Assembly (NCBI RefSeq): GCF_003062295.1 | Contig: NZ_PYCN01000005.1 | Span: 186,001 to 250,000, forward strand | Direction: 5' to 3' | DNA from: Bradyrhizobium algeriense | GTDB lineage: Bacteria; Pseudomonadota; Alphaproteobacteria; Rhizobiales; Xanthobacteraceae | DNA: 64,000 bases | Part shown: positions 17,598 to 25,503 of the stretch, one piece after another | Position numbering within the stretch: position 1 is the stretch's first letter | Layout of the letters: each line of letters opens with the position of its first letter | Program-made: the position numbers and the translations under genes | The notes under the pieces: model-generated | Database searches by the model: none | What the model was told of the DNA's origin: nothing | Seen by the model: the letters and a program-made list of their open reading frames with translations, nothing else

Positions 17598-18824
17598 TCA
17601 GAGCGTCAGATTTTCGGACGGCAGGCCAAGCGCCACGCGTCCATAGTTGGTTCCCGCCGCATCAAAATTGAATGCGAGGTGCGAATTCACCGCGTGGGCG
17701 TCGCGGAATTGCCGCTGCAGCGCGCCTGACGTGAACAGACTGCGCGCACCGCTTGCCGCGAACAACAGCGAGACCGCTTCGGTGCAGAGCTTCACCGAAA
17801 AAGCGCCATCCCGCCGAAGTCGCGTCTTGTCCGCAAGATCCGGGACGTGGCCACGCCTTGCGTCATCCATCGCATCGATGCAGTTCGTGCGCATGACGAG
17901 GCGGGCAGCGTCGATCTTGGCGGAGGCCTCTGCGATCTTGATTTGGGTCGTCTGCAGGTCGCTGAGTTTGGCACGATTGTAGGTCGAGGCCCGATGCCGC
18001 GCCAATTCGACGTAGTCATTCAGACAGGCTTGCGCATTACCCAAGCCGACACCCGACAACACGTAAGGAAAGAGAGAGAATACCGGCAGCGCATACAGCG
18101 CGTTTGGGTTGACCATGCTTCCCGGCGTCGGTCCGCCGGTCAGGTCACTGACCGCGACGGTCATTTTCTCCGCAACAAAGGCATCCTCGACCCATACGTC
18201 GTTCGATCCGGTACCGCACAGTCCCGTCGCATTCCAGGTGTCATTGATCCTGTACTCACTCCTGTTAAGCAGGAATATACGATATTCGATGCCGTCAGCC
18301 TCATCGTCCGATGACACCACGCCGGCAAGCATGTTCCAGTCGCAAGATTCGACGCCCGAGGAGAACGGCCAGTGACCACGTAGGACATATCCTCCATCCG
18401 CCTTTCTCGCGCGGCCGGCTGGAAAGATGAAGGACGACGCGATCAACGTATCGGCATTCCTGCTCCAGACGGCGTCCTGCGCTTGCCGGTCAAACATGCC
18501 CAGCATCCAGTGATGACTGGCAAGATTGGCGAAATTCCACGCCACGGAAGCGTCCGCCTGCCCCAGCGCGTCGGCGCAATCGACCAGAGCCACATAGTCA
18601 AGCTCGGCACCTCCAACGCGCTTGGGTTGCACGATTCGGAACAGGCCGGCGTCATGCAAATCGCGCTCGGTCTCCGGCGGCAGGCGCCGAAGCTCTTCCG
18701 TCTTTGAAGCACGCTCGCGCAATTCCGGAATCAGGGCCTTGGCACGCGCAACCATGGCGACATAGCTGTCCGCACCCGGCCCCGCGGACGAACCTGCATC
18801 CGGCTTTCCGCCGCCTCCCGCCAT
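17598..18824 (-). CDS. Acyl-CoA dehydrogenase-fold flavin-dependent monooxygenase (HsaA-like, group D)
   Basis: A 408-residue protein with acyl-CoA dehydrogenase N-terminal, middle and C-terminal domains, but with the HsaA/HpaB-type signatures DASVAWNFANLASHHWMLG (near 95) and a late RQFRDAHAVNSHLAF segment (near 375) with histidine. The catalytic glutamate of true acyl-CoA dehydrogenases is not evident. Such proteins hydroxylate aromatics or act on amines and thiophenes using FMNH2 and oxygen. ATG 18824 follows GCGAGG with good spacing. It is paired with the flavin reductase downstream. Confidence 0.85.
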   Translation of the reverse strand: MAGGGGKPDAGSSAGPGADSYVAMVARAKALIPELRERASKTEELRRLPPETERDLHDAGLFRIVQPKRVGGAELDYVALVDCADALGQADASVAWNFANLASHHWMLGMFDRQAQDAVWSRNADTLIASSFIFPAGRARKADGGYVLRGHWPFSSGVESCDWNMLAGVVSSDDEADGIEYRIFLLNRSEYRINDTWNATGLCGTGSNDVWVEDAFVAEKMTVAVSDLTGGPTPGSMVNPNALYALPVFSLFPYVLSGVGLGNAQACLNDYVELARHRASTYNRAKLSDLQTTQIKIAEASAKIDAARLVMRTNCIDAMDDARRGHVPDLADKTRLRRDGAFSVKLCTEAVSLLFAASGARSLFTSGALQRQFRDAHAVNSHLAFNFDAAGTNYGRVALGLPSENLTL

Positions 18825-18950
18825 GCTGTTTCCTCGCCTGCTCCGTTGGTGTGCGCCGCCCGAGCCTTGCCAGTCTACCGCCTGACCGCCAATGATCAAG
18901 GCGTACAGGAAGCATGGCTACTCCGCCACAAGGCGCTGGCCCCTAAAACG

Positions 18951-18984
18951 CAAAAACGCCCGGTGGCTGCAAGGCCACCGGGCG
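18951..18984 (-). terminator. Rho-independent terminator for the GNAT gene
   Basis: On the minus strand an 11-bp perfect stem (CGCCCGGTGGC / GCCACCGGGCG, stem arms 18957-18967 and 18974-18984, six-base loop) is followed by TTTTTGCGTTTT. It lies just downstream of the minus-strand GNAT gene ending at 19020. The U-rich tail orients it to the minus strand. Confidence 0.85.
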
Positions 18985-19019
18985 AGTAGAGCAATTTGCG
19001 GTACACAACGGACGAGCCG

Positions 19020-19676
19020 CTATTTCACGTCCTTGCGCCAATAAAGCGTATGCGGCCAGGCCCAGGGAGCCTTGGGGTTGAACAGGCGATAGCCCGCGCG
19101 GATGAAGTTGTTGGCTGAGTGCATATTATCTGTGGTGTCAGAGATGATCGAACACCACCCATTCAGACGCGCACGCGCCTCCATGGCGCGCATCAGGCGC
19201 AACTGAAGCCGACGCCCGCAATGCTCCCCAAGCACACCAACGCGGCAAAAATAGCCCGCATTGAAAACATGGGTGGATGGAATGATGCCGGCGAACGCGA
19301 CCGGCTCGGTTCCACGAAAGGCAAGCCACCAGTGCCCTTGATCAAATTCGGGAACGGGGGCGGCGTCAAGGAATGTCAACTGATGAAGTTCCCCGAGCGT
19401 GTCCGCAACATCATCGTCATTCCCAATGACGCGCTCGATCCGATGAATCACTTCGAGCGCACCGTCGCCGCTGTTCTCCAGCGCCTGCGTGGCCTTGCCC
19501 CAGCCGCGATCGAGAATGGCGTTGGCGGCCGAGACGCGGGCGGCGGGTGTTGCATCCTTGCATCGCATGATGCCGACGAGAACGCGGATCGCGGTCCTGG
19601 TGTGGCTCCGTGCAAGAGATCGAATTTCAACAAGAGTCTTGGCCACGCTAGGTTTCTCGCTTGATCGGTCCGGCAT
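19020..19676 (-). CDS. GNAT-fold protein with a phage-type N-terminal helical segment
   Basis: About 218 residues from ATG 19676. Residues about 10-60 (SLARSHTRTAIRVLVGIM ... RVSAANAILDRGWGKATQ) resemble a short helical module common in phage small-terminase-like and hypothetical proteins. The C-terminal half has GNAT features: LAFRGTEPVAFAGII, then CRVGVLGEHCGRRLQLRLMR (acetyl-CoA loop, V-x-x-x-x-x-GxG-like) and ANNFIRAGYRLF. The start is uncertain, since a longer frame extends to 19805. It is a lone gene flanked by small ORFs and repeats and ends in a strong terminator. Possibly a prophage remnant gene; acceptor substrate unknown. Confidence 0.65.
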   Translation of the reverse strand: MPDRSSEKPSVAKTLVEIRSLARSHTRTAIRVLVGIMRCKDATPAARVSAANAILDRGWGKATQALENSGDGALEVIHRIERVIGNDDDVADTLGELHQLTFLDAAPVPEFDQGHWWLAFRGTEPVAFAGIIPSTHVFNAGYFCRVGVLGEHCGRRLQLRLMRAMEARARLNGWCSIISDTTDNMHSANNFIRAGYRLFNPKAPWAWPHTLYWRKDVK

Positions 19677-19805
19677 GCTTGTCTGGCGCGATATCGACAG
19701 GACTGATAGCGGGATCCTGCACGGCCGAGCGGAAAGCAATCGTCGGAAAATCTGTTTGTGTGTCGTCCTGTTTGGGACGCGTGATGAATTGAATGATTTC
19801 GGCAC

Positions 19806-19877
19806 TCACGACAATTCCTCCGATACGGCGATGACAACGAGGCCGACAAGCGCGAGCGATATCAGATAGGCGGTCAT
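19806..19877 (-). CDS. Putative 23-residue single-helix membrane protein
   Basis: A tiny ORF whose ATG at 19877 is preceded by CCGGAGAGAAGCCG, a good ribosome binding site. It encodes MTAYLISLALVGLVVIAV plus a short acidic tail ending in SEELS. Nearly the whole product is one hydrophobic helix. It lies upstream of the GNAT gene on the same strand. No function can be given; coding status rests on the ribosome binding site and the uninterrupted helix. Confidence 0.45.
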   Translation of the reverse strand: MTAYLISLALVGLVVIAVSEELS

Positions 19878-20131
19878 CGGCTTCTCTCCGGGAAAAGAAA
19901 CGTGCGGCATGATCGCGGTGCAGGCGCAGATCATTTGGGGCGCGAACCTTATCCCGTCAGGGGCCGCGTGCGGCGGTGACGATCCGCGCCGCAAGCCGGC
20001 GCGTTCGCGCGTGCCGGCCAATGGTGTGTGCGATTGAAGGCTCGGACGACGGCGCGCTCGCGACGCCCGGCGGGGGCGTTGGGAGTTGCGGCGTCGATGT
20101 GCGGCCGCCGTCCGATTGGGGGATTTCAAAC

Positions 20132-20218
20132 AAAAAGCCCGCGACGGATTGCTCCGTGCGGGCTTTATGATTTTCGCGATGATGACCTTATGCCGGTGAT
20201 TTGCCCGACATGTCAAAC
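20132..20218 (+). repeat. Dispersed intergenic repeat, unit 1 (hairpin plus conserved tail)
   Basis: Starts with a hairpin (AAAGCCCGC at 20134-20142 pairing with GCGGGCTTT at 20158-20166, inner ACGGA/TCCGT pairing) that looks like a bidirectional terminator. A conserved tail follows, containing TATGCCGGTGATTTGCCCGA and ending ATGTCAAA. The same tail recurs at 20305-20388 and 20689-20744. Region 19878-20489 holds no other gene I can support. Confidence 0.7.
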
Positions 20219-20304
20219 CGTTTTCAAGCGGTCACCGAATTACGGAAAGTTCGGCAAACGGTTTCGACAAATTGAAATCGGTCTGGCCGATTGTTTTGTA
20301 AAAC

Positions 20305-20388
20305 GAAAAAGCCCACCACCGTTTCCGGCGCGGGCTCTACGATATCGGCGATGGTGTCAATGTGCCCCTGATTTGCCCGACGCGTCAA
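20305..20388 (+). repeat. Dispersed intergenic repeat, unit 2
   Basis: Diverged copy of the unit at 20132. A hairpin (AGCCC ... GGGCT, with internal CCG/CGG pairing) is preceded by AAAACGAAAAA, so on the minus strand it ends in a T-rich tract. It is followed by a tail with GCCCCTGATTTGCCCGACGC and GTCAA. The tail keeps the TGATTTGCCCGAC core but differs upstream. Confidence 0.6.
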
Positions 20389-20474
20389 GTGGTCTGAGCA
20401 AACAGATTCAGATCGGGCATCGAAAACGAAAATTGTTGGGCCGTGGATGGCGCAACCCGCGGCCCAACAGAGCG

Positions 20475-20481
20475 CAAGGAG
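20475..20481 (+). promoter_or_regulatory. Strong ribosome binding site fixing the start at 20490
   Basis: AAGGAGG lies eight bases before ATG 20490. It decides the start of the small membrane protein within a much longer open frame that begins at 20028. Confidence 0.7.
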
Positions 20482-20489
20482 GCCTTCAG

Positions 20490-20927
20490 ATGTTTTTCGT
20501 TGCTGCCATGCTCGCGATTCTGTCGAGCTTGTTCTATGCGGCGGGCCATCACGAGATCGGTTCGCTGGGCGTAGCGATGTGCCAATACGGCAGCTCGTTT
20601 TGCGACAATCCGCTGCTCGTGCTGGTCGCTGCCGGGTTGGCTGCGTGCTGGGGCGCATTCGTCAGCGTGCGCCGACGCGCTCGTTCGAAGCCCGCGAATT
20701 TCTGTGATGATGCCGTTATGCCGGTGATTTGCCCGACGTGTCAACGTCGCGCTCTACCGAGGCGCCGCCGGATTAACCGGGTGAACGGGCTTCGGTACGA
20801 GTGGCTCAGGCTCCACCTGCAGCTTCGGCTCGGTCGGCATGACCTGTGCGCCGGCTGCCCGGGCAGCCTCGCCGGTGGAGCTGTAATTCGCGATCACGGC
20901 CGGCCGTACCTTCGGCTGATTCCATAG
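20490..20927 (+). CDS. Small membrane protein with a repeat-derived C-terminal extension
   Basis: From ATG 20490, 145 residues. The first about 65 residues look like a genuine small membrane protein: helix FFVAAMLAILSSLFYAAG, a loop with two cysteines (CQYGSSFCDNP), helix LLVLVAAGLAACWGAFV, then a basic tail. The frame then runs through the dispersed repeat at 20689-20744, giving MPVICPTCQ, and on into sequence antisense to the next gene. The original stop was probably lost or bypassed when the repeat arrived (inference). No function recognised. Codon-level support is good only for the first part. Confidence 0.55.
   Translation: MFFVAAMLAILSSLFYAAGHHEIGSLGVAMCQYGSSFCDNPLLVLVAAGLAACWGAFVSVRRRARSKPANFCDDAVMPVICPTCQRRALPRRRRINRVNGLRYEWLRLHLQLRLGRHDLCAGCPGSLAGGAVIRDHGRPYLRLIP
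20689..20744 (+). repeat. Dispersed intergenic repeat, unit 3 (tail only)
   Basis: Keeps GCCCGCGAATTTC at its left edge and the conserved tail TATGCCGGTGATTTGCCCGA plus CGTGTCAA, but lacks the full hairpin. It is nearly identical to unit 1 in the tail. It lies inside the 3' part of the small membrane protein frame. Confidence 0.65.
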
Positions 20928-21104
20928 CCCGTGGGTGACGATCAGCATCCCGAGCACGCCGAAAACCGCGACCGCAATCGCAACCTTCAGCGGCGCGCCA
21001 CCATGTCGATTCAAACGATCTTCCGCCAGATCCTTCGCCATCCGAAAATCCGTGTTAATTTCCTCTGACGAATCAAATCCTGGCGACGACGAAGGTTCCT
21101 CCAT
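20754..21104 (-). CDS. Small single-pass membrane protein of unknown function
   Basis: 116 residues from ATG 21104 (a TTG at 21140 is an alternative). An acidic N-terminal half (EEPSSSPGFDSSEEINTDF) leads to one helix (VAIAVAVFGVLGMLIVTHGL, about residues 41-60) and a proline-rich tail with repeated EPKLQVEPEP and VPKPVHPVNP. The predicted topology is N-in with the proline-rich tail outside. It overlaps the 3' end of the opposite-strand ORF. No family recognised. Confidence 0.6.
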   Translation of the reverse strand: MEEPSSSPGFDSSEEINTDFRMAKDLAEDRLNRHGGAPLKVAIAVAVFGVLGMLIVTHGLWNQPKVRPAVIANYSSTGEAARAAGAQVMPTEPKLQVEPEPLVPKPVHPVNPAAPR

Positions 21105-21208
21105 TGACCCGGCAAAGCGGCGATAACTGGCAGGGAACAATTGTCCTGGCCGTGTATTGACAGGACGTCAGCCGCCACCCCGGCAAGCGATCGAGTGAGT
21201 TGCAGAAC

Positions 21209-21466
21209 GTGAAAATCGAAACCTCAGATCCATCGCAACCCGGCATGGCCGAACGCGCCATCGACACGGCGACCGACGTATCGCGCACGCTCACGGAAGT
21301 GTCTGCTGCGCTGCAGGCTGCGGTCGGCCGTCTCAGCGACACGATCACGGCGGCACGGCAACCGGGAATGCCGCTATCGACCATCAGTGCGATTACCCGC
21401 GAAGCGCCGCTGACCAGCCTGTTCGTCGCTTTTCTGTTCGGTGTCGCGATCGGACGCCGCCGCTAG
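21209..21466 (+). CDS. Small helical protein with C-terminal membrane anchor (DUF883/ElaB-like architecture)
   Basis: About 85 residues from GTG 21209 (TTG 21200 is an alternative; neither has a strong ribosome binding site). An amphipathic helical middle (AIDTATDVSRTLTEVSAALQ) is followed by the C-terminal hydrophobic segment SLFVAFLFGVAIGRRR. The ending GVAIGRRR matches the anchor of DUF883/YqjD/ElaB-type proteins, which tether to the inner membrane and bind ribosomes in E. coli. The similarity is architectural. Confidence 0.6.
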   Translation: MKIETSDPSQPGMAERAIDTATDVSRTLTEVSAALQAAVGRLSDTITAARQPGMPLSTISAITREAPLTSLFVAFLFGVAIGRRR

Positions 21467-21475
21467 CGCGCCTCC

Positions 21476-21829
21476 TCAGAACTTGCCTTTCGTCGAATCT
21501 TTTGTGGCCGATATGACGCCGCCCGTGATCTGACGCATATGTTCGCCGGCGTTGGTGAACTGGCTGCGCAGGAATTCAGACTGGATCCGCATCGCTTCCT
21601 GGAGGTCGGTCGCGTGAACGAGTTTGCGGGCATGCTCGAAGGCTGCCTTCATATTCTGCTCGGTGAACGACAGCGCCTGCCTGGAAATTTCCGTACCCGC
21701 ACCGGGCATCGACGTCATGGACTTTCCGGCGGCATCGAAGAACATGCCGAACGCCTTTTCTGCCTGATCGATGGTTTTCTCGGCCAGATCGCGCAGCTCG
21801 GCCGGGACTTCGAGTTTCGGTTCAGTCAT
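21476..21829 (-). CDS. Phasin family protein
   Basis: 117 residues, almost entirely helical, with the phasin_2-type pattern: DLAEKTIDQAEKAFGMFFDA (residues 14-33), SFTEQNMKAAFEHARKLV and a region ending in GGVISATKDSTKGKF. Phasins coat polyhydroxyalkanoate granules and control their number and size. ATG 21829 has GGAG eight bases upstream. Short length and the FxxA-type heptads match rhizobial small phasins. Confidence 0.85.
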   Translation of the reverse strand: MTEPKLEVPAELRDLAEKTIDQAEKAFGMFFDAAGKSMTSMPGAGTEISRQALSFTEQNMKAAFEHARKLVHATDLQEAMRIQSEFLRSQFTNAGEHMRQITGGVISATKDSTKGKF

Positions 21830-22120
21830 GGTCGCTTCTCCAATGTCGACTTTGGCAGGTTAGCACAATTCCCGGCTGCGTCTGCGTCGTATTGGATCGA
21901 GCTCCGCCAGGGCACAGGCCTGGCTGTCGGCATCCGGCCGGCCCAATCCCAACGAATGGGGCCAAAGGAATGATTTCCTTTCCTCGCGACCTAGCCATAC
22001 GGATGCGGCGCCGGATTCCAATGGTGGCAACAGTGTGGCATAGTGATTCGGGTTAAGGGATCGACTGTCGGTGGCGTTGCGTCTCTGTTTTTTAAGTCTC
22101 TCTTGGGACATGGGGATAAA

Positions 22121-22306
22121 ATGCTGCAAACGCTTCGACCGACGCCTACCTGCACGCGCTTTCAAACCAGCATAGAAATGCCTTGCATGAAATGCGGCGC
22201 ACAGATGCGGCTGGCCACGATCGAGCCGCGCGACCAGAATTACGACGTCCTGACCTACCGCTGCACGCCTTGCGATTCCGGCGAAAGCTTCCTGAAGGCG
22301 CGCTGA
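22121..22306 (+). CDS. Small CxxC zinc-ribbon-like protein
   Basis: 61 residues from ATG 22121 (GGGGAT upstream). It has two CxxC pairs, CMKCGAQ and CTPCDSGESF, separated by 23 residues with RLATIEPRDQNYDVLTYRC. This is a typical treble-clef or zinc-ribbon spacing. An internal ATG at 22178, just before the first CxxC, is an alternative start. It converges end-to-start with the next gene. Function unknown. Confidence 0.6.
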   Translation: MLQTLRPTPTCTRFQTSIEMPCMKCGAQMRLATIEPRDQNYDVLTYRCTPCDSGESFLKAR

Positions 22307-22513
22307 CTATGATCCGTTCAGCGCGGCCGTTCCGGCCGGCGTCAGGACGAGACCTTCGTCGCGCACTTCGACCAGGCCGAGGCCCGTCAATGTCCTTAAA
22401 TCTTCCTCGCTGACCGGCGACATTTTCAGCCGGCGAGCCTGAATATCCCGCAACGTCCAGCGAAGGCCGATAGCCTTCTCGAGGCTGAATTGAGCGAAAG
22501 GATTTTCTGCCAT
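22307..22513 (-). CDS. Small conserved-looking protein with winged-helix-like C-terminus
   Basis: 68 residues. The C-terminal half (VSEEDLRTLTGLGLVEVRDEGLVLTPAGTAAL) looks like the recognition-helix and wing part of a MarR/PadR-type fold, but the protein is too short to be a complete repressor. No strong ribosome binding site. The stop abuts the end of the zinc-ribbon gene on the other strand. 22514-22678 shows nothing else. Confidence 0.5.
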   Translation of the reverse strand: MAENPFAQFSLEKAIGLRWTLRDIQARRLKMSPVSEEDLRTLTGLGLVEVRDEGLVLTPAGTAALNGS

Positions 22514-22678
22514 TCGCTCGCGACTACTTGGCCATGGGAGATCAGACTCGTGTTTGGCGGCGCCGTCCTCGGCGCAGCTGATAATGCGGAGATGCCCCGC
22601 CAGGTTCCCTGACGAGCCACCAGCTCGGGAAATGACAGGGATGGTTTCAGGCGAAAAGACCCGGCGCGGCCGCCCTTC

Positions 22679-23812
22679 TCAATAGCGGTAGGGCTCGATA
22701 TCCAGCAATGGAAAGGCGCTGAACACGCTCGGCAGATTCGTCGCGGTCGCGGCATGCAGATAAGACTTGTCGAGTTCGGCCAAGCTGGTGACGCCGAGCA
22801 GCCCGAGACAGCGGATAACCTCATCTTCCAGCAGCTCCAGCATCCGCACGATGCCGGCTTCGCCCGCGGCTGCGAGCGCCCAGCATTGCAGCCGGCCGAT
22901 GCCAACCAGATCAGCCCCGGAAGCGATCGCCTTTACGATGTCGGTGCCGCGGCAGAACGAACCGTCGACCACGATCTTGGCGCGGCCGGCAACGGCGTCG
23001 ACGATTTCCGGCAGGACGTGCATGGACCCTCGTCCATGGTCGAGCTGGCGGCCGCCGTGGTTCGACACATAGATCCAATCCACGCCATGATCGAGCGCGA
23101 TGGCGGCGTCTTCCGCAGTCGCAATGCCCTTGATCACCAGCGGAATTTTATACTTGTGCTTGATCAGCTTCACCGTGCGCCAATCCAGCCCCTTCTGGAA
23201 GTCGCCGCCGGTAGCGCGGATGCGGCTTTCGCGGACATACCGCTTGGCGATATCGCGCTCGCGCCGACTGTAATGCGCCGTGTCGACGGTCAGGCAGAAC
23301 GCGGCATAGCCATTATCAATCGTTCGACTGACAACGTCCTCGACGAAGGCGTCATCACCGCGGACATAGAGCTGGTAAATGCGCAGCGCGTCGGGCGCAC
23401 CCTTGGCGGTCGCCTCAAGTCCTGGTTCGGACACCGAACTCAGCATGTGGGCCGCGCCGAACCGACCGGCTCCCCGCGCGACGGCCGCGCCTGAATCGGG
23501 ATCGAAAATCTCGAGTGCGCCGACCGGCGCAATCATGACCGGCAGGCGCAAGCGGCGGCCGAATACCTCGGTCGACCCGTCGACCTCAGCAACATTGCGC
23601 AGCACCCGGGGCCGGAATGCAATCTCGTCGAGCGCCATGCGGTTGCGGCGCATGGTGGTCTCCGTCTCCGAGGCGCCGACGATATAGTCCCATGCGTTCT
23701 GGTTGAGTCGGGCGCGGGCTTTGCGGACGAATTCGTGGAGATTCTGGAATTCTTCGCCGCTGGCGCCGAGTTCGACATTCCTCGCCGGCCGGCTGGGCGT
23801 CCCGTCGTTCAT
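22679..23812 (-). CDS. FMN-dependent alpha-hydroxy-acid oxidase/dehydrogenase
   Basis: A 377-residue TIM-barrel enzyme of the lactate/glycolate/mandelate oxidase family, oxidising L-2-hydroxy acids to 2-oxo acids. It has APVGALEIFDPDSGAAVARG near residue 92, LVIKGIATAEDA near 226 (FMN lysine), the catalytic loop YVSNHGGRQLD near 248 with the base histidine and substrate arginine, and GADLVGIGR near 301. ATG 23812 follows GGGAGAG; the upstream frame is not needed. The usual phosphate-binding DG-x-R is present as DGSFCRGTD, slightly atypical (family members have DGGxRxGxD). Likely with altered substrate. Confidence 0.88.
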   Translation of the reverse strand: MNDGTPSRPARNVELGASGEEFQNLHEFVRKARARLNQNAWDYIVGASETETTMRRNRMALDEIAFRPRVLRNVAEVDGSTEVFGRRLRLPVMIAPVGALEIFDPDSGAAVARGAGRFGAAHMLSSVSEPGLEATAKGAPDALRIYQLYVRGDDAFVEDVVSRTIDNGYAAFCLTVDTAHYSRRERDIAKRYVRESRIRATGGDFQKGLDWRTVKLIKHKYKIPLVIKGIATAEDAAIALDHGVDWIYVSNHGGRQLDHGRGSMHVLPEIVDAVAGRAKIVVDGSFCRGTDIVKAIASGADLVGIGRLQCWALAAAGEAGIVRMLELLEDEVIRCLGLLGVTSLAELDKSYLHAATATNLPSVFSAFPLLDIEPYRY

Positions 23813-23947
23813 GGTACTTCTCTCCCATTTTGCCGGCACATTAACCGCAGACAAACGGGAAAAGCTACAGCTTTGAAAGAGTTAGGCGTCGTGCAAACGC
23901 AGGGATGTTATTCGTTTGCAAGATGCATCAAACCTGATCGGTGCCGC

Positions 23948-25219
23948 TCAGGCCGTATTGCCCGGCTTCCCGAAAGCCCCCGCCTCGGCCAGATCAACGA
24001 TACGTCGCTCATCGTAGCCGAGGGTCTTTCGGAGCACCTCCCTGGTATGCTCGCCGAGCAGCGGCGCCGCCACGGGATCGACGGTTGGCGTCAAGCTCAT
24101 TTGCAGCGGCGTTTCAATATTGGGGACGGCGCCCGCGGTCGGATGCGGAATCCGGCTGAGGCGATGGCGCTCGCGCACCTCCGGCGCGTTGAAACCTTCC
24201 TCTACGGTGCGCAGATAGCCGACCGGTATGTTGGCCTTCTTCATCTTGGCCATCCAGTGCTCAAGGCTGTCGCTGGCAAAGATACCGGCGATGATGGCGC
24301 GCAACTTTTCCTTGTTGGCGGTTCGGTTTTTCCTGTGGGCGAACTCGGGATCGGTGACGAGGTCCGGCCGATCGAGCACATCCACCACGAGCCGGCGGTA
24401 CAGGCGGTCGTTGGCGCAGGCCATGTAAAGCGGCCCATCAGATGCCTGATAGACGCCGACGGTGGGCGAGCCGTTCGGCGAATTTCCGAAGCGGCCCGGG
24501 TTCGCGCCGCTGATCAGATAGGCCATGCCGTAGAAACCGGTCATCGCCACGGCGGTGTCGATCAGCGCGACCTCGACCTGCTGGCCGCGGCCCAGCCGGT
24601 CGCGAGCTATCAGCGCCAGCAGGATGGCGTTGCATGCCGACATGCCCGTCGCCATGTCGACGATCGGCGGACCGGTCCGCACCGGCTCCCCATCCGGAAA
24701 TCCGTTCAGCGACATGAAGCCGCTTTCGGCCTGTGTGATCGGATCAAACCCCGGACGCAAGGCGAACTCGCCCTTGCGGCCATAGGCCGAGATCGAGCAA
24801 TAGATCAGCTTCGGATTGGTCGGCGCGACGGAGGCATAGTCGAGACCGAACTTCTTCATCACGCCGCCGGAGAAATTCTCCACGACGACATCCGCTTTCG
24901 CGATCAGTTCGCGGGCGACTTCGAGCGCCGCAGGATTGTTGAAATCGAGCGCGATGCCGCGCTTGTTGCGATTGAGGCCAAGGAAGGCCGCGCTCTCGCC
25001 GCCGATTTCCGCATGTTCATAATGGCGGGTATCATCACCCCCGTCAGGGTTTTCGATCTTGATCACTTCGGCGCCGAAATCGGCCAGCGTCTGCGTGCAG
25101 GCAGGGCCGGCAACGACCCGGGTGAAATCGACGACCAGCAGACCATCCAGCGCAGTCGGTTCGCCCTTTACGCGCGGCGTTCGCTCCGGCAATTGCGGCT
25201 TGGCAGTCATCTCCGGCAT
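23948..25219 (-). CDS. CaiB/BaiF family (class III) CoA-transferase
   Basis: 423 residues, the usual length. It starts LDGLLVVDFTRVVAGPACTQ and has DFGAEVIKIENPDGGDD, NRNKRGIALD (83-92) and the catalytic aspartate D188 in PPIVDMATG. It moves CoA between carboxylic acids through an aspartyl-CoA thioester. Single gene, with 284 bases upstream in which I see nothing definite. It serves here as an internal comparator for the defective paralogue at 47198-48079. ATG 25219 has AAGGGG just upstream; ATG 25210 is possible. Acid substrate unknown. Confidence 0.92.
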   Translation of the reverse strand: MPEMTAKPQLPERTPRVKGEPTALDGLLVVDFTRVVAGPACTQTLADFGAEVIKIENPDGGDDTRHYEHAEIGGESAAFLGLNRNKRGIALDFNNPAALEVARELIAKADVVVENFSGGVMKKFGLDYASVAPTNPKLIYCSISAYGRKGEFALRPGFDPITQAESGFMSLNGFPDGEPVRTGPPIVDMATGMSACNAILLALIARDRLGRGQQVEVALIDTAVAMTGFYGMAYLISGANPGRFGNSPNGSPTVGVYQASDGPLYMACANDRLYRRLVVDVLDRPDLVTDPEFAHRKNRTANKEKLRAIIAGIFASDSLEHWMAKMKKANIPVGYLRTVEEGFNAPEVRERHRLSRIPHPTAGAVPNIETPLQMSLTPTVDPVAAPLLGEHTREVLRKTLGYDERRIVDLAEAGAFGKPGNTA

Positions 25220-25503
25220 TTCCCCTTGTTATTCTGCCTGGCGAAACGAAGGTTTTCGCCGCGACTTCAAGGCTTTCTTACCGGAACCAGACGGGTAACG
25301 CCAAACCCCGATTTTGCAGGGCGGGACCTGCCGCTGACATAGCTCTCATGACGGCGCGCGGGGGCGCGGCATTGCCCTCGCCTCCAAGGCTGGCACCCCA
25401 AAAAGACGTCGCCCGCCCCGGTCAGGTCCGGGAGTCGAGCGACGCCTTATCGATGCGCAGACGCTGCGAACAGCGTTCGCGGCGCCTTTACATGCCCGTT
25501 TTC

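Noticed and set aside
20028..20489. Upstream part of a 299-codon frame containing MPVICPTCQ
   Set aside because: It consists of the dispersed repeat translated by chance; the strong ribosome binding site starts coding at 20490.
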